From assembly GCF_000380245.2 (NCBI RefSeq), contig NZ_HG428742.1, positions 62,001 to 126,000 on the forward strand: a stretch of 64,000 nt of DNA. The letters run 5' to 3'. Positions 61,945-64,000 of the stretch are shown here, piece after piece (positions within the stretch are counted from its first letter, which is position 1; each line of letters opens with the position of its first letter). The notes below the pieces were generated by a model. That model had not been told where the DNA came from, made no database searches, and was given only the letters and a program-made list of their open reading frames with translations. The position numbers and the translations under genes are program-made. The DNA is from Bacillus massiliigorillae (GTDB taxonomy: Bacteria > Bacillota > Bacilli > Bacillales > DSM-1321).

Positions 61945-62679
61945 TTATGCTTTCACACAGGCAAGTGCTTCTGCAACCGTAAAACGATTACTATAAATGG
62001 CTTTACCAACAATAGAACCTGATACGCCCGAAGCATATAATTTAGATAAATCCGTAATATCCTCTAAACTACTAATGCCTCCTGATGCGATAACACTCTT
62101 TCCTGTTTCCTTCGCTAATAATTCAGTTGCTTCAACATTTGGACCAGATAACGTACCATCCGTTGCAATATCAGTAAAGATAAATACTTCTGCACCAGCT
62201 TCTGCAAGCGTCTTACCTAGTTCAATTGCCGTTACTTTCGATGTTTCTAACCAACCGTGTGTGGCAACCATACCGTCTTTCGCATCAAGACCAATCGCAA
62301 TTGCTGAACCATACTTTTTCAACATCTCTTTTGTGAATTCAACATTTGATACAGCTACACTACCAAGAATAACTCTTTTTACACCATTTTCTAAATAATA
62401 AGCAATATCTTCTTCCGTACGAATACCTCCGCCGATTTGCACATTTACTTGCAACTCTTTGGCGATTTTAACAACATGCTCGTGATTTACGCCTCGCCCT
62501 TCTTTTGCTCCGTCCAAGTCGACCATATGAATCCATTCTGCTCCTTGGTCTACAAAGCTTTTCGCCATTTCAAATGGACTATCACCGTACACTGTTTCTT
62601 GATTATAATCCCCTTTAAACAAACGGACACATTTGCCACCGCGCATATCTATTGCTGGATATATTGTAAATGTACTCAT
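61945..62679 (-). CDS. hisA: ProFAR isomerase (phosphoribosylformimino-AICAR-P isomerase)
   Basis: Amadori isomerase of step 4, 244 aa, (beta/alpha)8 barrel. YPAIDMRGGKCVRLFKGDY with catalytic Asp, HMVDLDGAKEG, IQIGGGIRTEEDIA-like phosphate loop and second Asp in FIFTDIATDGTLSGPN. The start overlaps the hisH stop (ATGA). Confidence 0.96.
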   Translation of the reverse strand: MSTFTIYPAIDMRGGKCVRLFKGDYNQETVYGDSPFEMAKSFVDQGAEWIHMVDLDGAKEGRGVNHEHVVKIAKELQVNVQIGGGIRTEEDIAYYLENGVKRVILGSVAVSNVEFTKEMLKKYGSAIAIGLDAKDGMVATHGWLETSKVTAIELGKTLAEAGAEVFIFTDIATDGTLSGPNVEATELLAKETGKSVIASGGISSLEDITDLSKLYASGVSGSIVGKAIYSNRFTVAEALACVKA

Positions 62680-63311
62680 GCTTTCACCTTCGCCTCCACA
62701 AGTTGCAAATAATTTTTCAATAAATGCATGCCTAACTCGCTGCTTTTCTCTGGATGAAATTGCATGCCAATTACATTAGCTTTACCAACAATGGCAGGAA
62801 CTGTTTCATAATAATCTGTCGTTGCAATGTTCACGTCTGCATCTTCACTTTGCAAGAAATAAGAATGAACAAAGTACACATAATCTTCATCACAATCTTT
62901 TAAAATGGCATCTTCACGGTTAAACTTCAGTTTATTCCAACCCATATGTGGTACTTTATAAGCTTCACCGTCTTCTGACGTTCCATTGAAACGAACAATT
63001 TTCCCAGGTAATAATGATAGACCTTTGCTATAGCCGTTCTCGTCGCTTTCTTCAAACAATAGCTGCATGCCTAAACAAATGCCTAATAAATAGCCTCCAT
63101 TATTGGCATACGATACAAGAAATTGATCTAATCCTTTGTTTTTCAAAAGCGACATCGCATCATTAAATGACCCAACACCCGGTAGGATAATGCCGTCTGA
63201 TTTTTCTAGCTCCGATACTTGATCCGAAATGAAATATTTCACTCCTAATCGTTCAAGTGCTTTACTAACACTAAACAGATTTCCCATTCCATAATCAACA
63301 ATACCAATCAT
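62676..63311 (-). CDS. hisH: Imidazole glycerol phosphate synthase, glutaminase subunit
   Basis: Class-I glutamine amidotransferase, 211 aa, giving ammonia to HisF. IGIVDYGMGNLFSV at the start, oxyanion/nucleophile Cys in LLGICLGMQLLFE, YFVHSYF, and His-Glu in GMQFHPEKSSELG. Ends within the hisA start. Confidence 0.96.
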   Translation of the reverse strand: MIGIVDYGMGNLFSVSKALERLGVKYFISDQVSELEKSDGIILPGVGSFNDAMSLLKNKGLDQFLVSYANNGGYLLGICLGMQLLFEESDENGYSKGLSLLPGKIVRFNGTSEDGEAYKVPHMGWNKLKFNREDAILKDCDEDYVYFVHSYFLQSEDADVNIATTDYYETVPAIVGKANVIGMQFHPEKSSELGMHLLKNYLQLVEAKVKA

Positions 63312-63899
63312 CTATAACATTCCTTTCGATGAAGGAATACCCTTAACACGGCTATCAATCGTTGTTGCTTCATCTAGTGCACGGGCCATTGCTTTGAAAA
63401 TCGCTTCTATAATATGGTGCGTATTGTGACCATAGTGAACAATGACGTGTAAATTCATTCTCGCTTCTAACGCTAGCTTCCAAAAAAATTCATGCACTAA
63501 CTCCGTATCAAATGTACCTACCTTCTGGGCAGGTAACTCAGCTCGAAATTCTAAATGTGGACGATTGCTTAAATCAATTACTACTTGAGCAAGTGTTTCA
63601 TCCATTGGAACAAAGGCATTGCCATAACGCTTAATGCCCCTCTTATCACCTAGAGCTTGAACAATGGCTTGGCCAAGACAAATACCGATATCTTCTGTTG
63701 TATGATGATCATCTACATCCGTATCACCTTTTGCATTTACTTCTAAGTTAAAATGACCATGCTTCGCAAATAAATCAAGCATATGATTCATAAACGGAAC
63801 TCCTGTATCAAGGCTAGATTTACCTTCTCCATCAATTTCATATGCCAATTTGATATCCGTTTCCCCTGTTTTACGCTCAACTGTTCCTTTACGCACCAT
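63312..63899 (-). CDS. hisB: Imidazoleglycerol-phosphate dehydratase
   Basis: Mn-dependent dehydratase of step 6, 195 aa, single-domain Gram-positive form. Metal motifs FMNHMLDLFAKHGHF, DVDDHHTTEDIGI and HVIVHYGHNTHHIIEAIFKAMARAL. AGGGAGG precedes the ATG; stop is directly followed by hisH. Confidence 0.96.
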   Translation of the reverse strand: MVRKGTVERKTGETDIKLAYEIDGEGKSSLDTGVPFMNHMLDLFAKHGHFNLEVNAKGDTDVDDHHTTEDIGICLGQAIVQALGDKRGIKRYGNAFVPMDETLAQVVIDLSNRPHLEFRAELPAQKVGTFDTELVHEFFWKLALEARMNLHVIVHYGHNTHHIIEAIFKAMARALDEATTIDSRVKGIPSSKGML

Positions 63900-63920
63900 T
63901 GAATATACCCTCCCTAATTC

Positions 63921-64000
63921 TCATTTCTTTCTTATATCAATCGCACGAGCATGCGCTTCTAAACCTTCTAACCTTGCAAAAGCAGCTATTTTCTCAGCAT
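63921..64000 (-). CDS. hisD: Histidinol dehydrogenase, C-terminal end only
   Basis: The minus strand from the right edge reads AEKIAAFARLEGLEAHARAIDIRKK and TGA at 63921-63923, the typical HisD end (GLxAHxRAxxIR). The bulk of the gene lies beyond the window. It is followed by hisB 21 nt later, the normal hisDB order. Confidence 0.9.
   Translation of the reverse strand, partial: AEKIAAFARLEGLEAHARAIDIRKK

Noticed and set aside
1..64000. CRISPR arrays, prophage or complete insertion sequences
   Set aside because: I saw no regularly spaced repeats, no transposase, integrase or phage structural genes anywhere in the window.

Overview
The window is a low-GC chromosomal segment of a Firmicute, almost certainly a Bacillus or close Bacillaceae relative. 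Several conserved Bacillus gene neighbourhoods are present: secG-est-rnr-smpB-ssrA, cggR-gap-pgk-tpiA-gpmI-eno, and yvcD-trxB-yvcI-rapZ-yvcK-whiA-crh with clpP alongside. Features typical of the group also appear: a CggR operator, a CtsR box ahead of clpP, Crh with Gln15, and TTG/GTG starts behind strong GGAGG sites. A dispersed repeat near 8.1 kb looks like those of the B. cereus clade, but the tmRNA tag (GKQQNNFALAA) differs from the B. cereus/B. anthracis tag as I remember it, so I do not name a species.

Layout. 1-2.7 kb: the end of an Nramp Mn transporter, a ZIP transporter and a possible 43-aa ORF. 3.0-8.7 kb: ssrA, smpB, rnr, est and secG, all on the minus strand; est and secG are separated by a decayed response regulator and several repeats. 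8.9-12.2 kb: a membrane protein and an MBOAT/SGNH O-acetylation pair. 12.2-15.3 kb: DUF2164, a VWA protein and a MoxR ATPase. 15.8-27.1 kb: a catabolic island (below). 27.1-35.6 kb: DUF1836, hemolysin III, DegV, TetR, two MFS transporters and two tandem M20 amidohydrolases. 36-37.4 kb: a 39-aa membrane peptide and an LCP protein. 37.8-45.2 kb: the glycolytic operon with cggR. 45.4-47.4 kb: a glutaredoxin-like protein, sigma-54 (sigL) and tRNA-Arg(CCG). 47.5-56.3 kb: a MetX-like hydrolase, clpP, crh, whiA, yvcK, rapZ, a NUDIX protein, trxB and a TPR protein. 56.4-60.3 kb: a LysR regulator and an M20 / sodium-solute symporter / DUF3311 set. 60.5-64 kb: the his operon hisDBHAFI, with hisD cut by the window edge.

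The most interesting region is 15.8-27.1 kb. A sigma-54 activator faces away from an operon encoding a flavin ferredoxin reductase, a [4Fe-4S] ferredoxin, a Rieske oxygenase with a CntA-like Glu bridge, an aldehyde dehydrogenase, a D-malate/tartrate-type decarboxylating dehydrogenase, a BCCT transporter and a UPF0316 protein. A second, very similar BCCT gene lies upstream. A near-consensus -24/-12 promoter and a perfect 22-bp inverted repeat sit in the divergent intergenic region, and sigma-54 itself is encoded 26 kb away. The gene set reads as uptake of L-carnitine (or a close relative), oxidative release of trimethylamine, and conversion of malic semialdehyde through D-malate to pyruvate. 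The reductase/ferredoxin chain differs from that of the described CntAB enzyme. Substrate and novelty are inferences.
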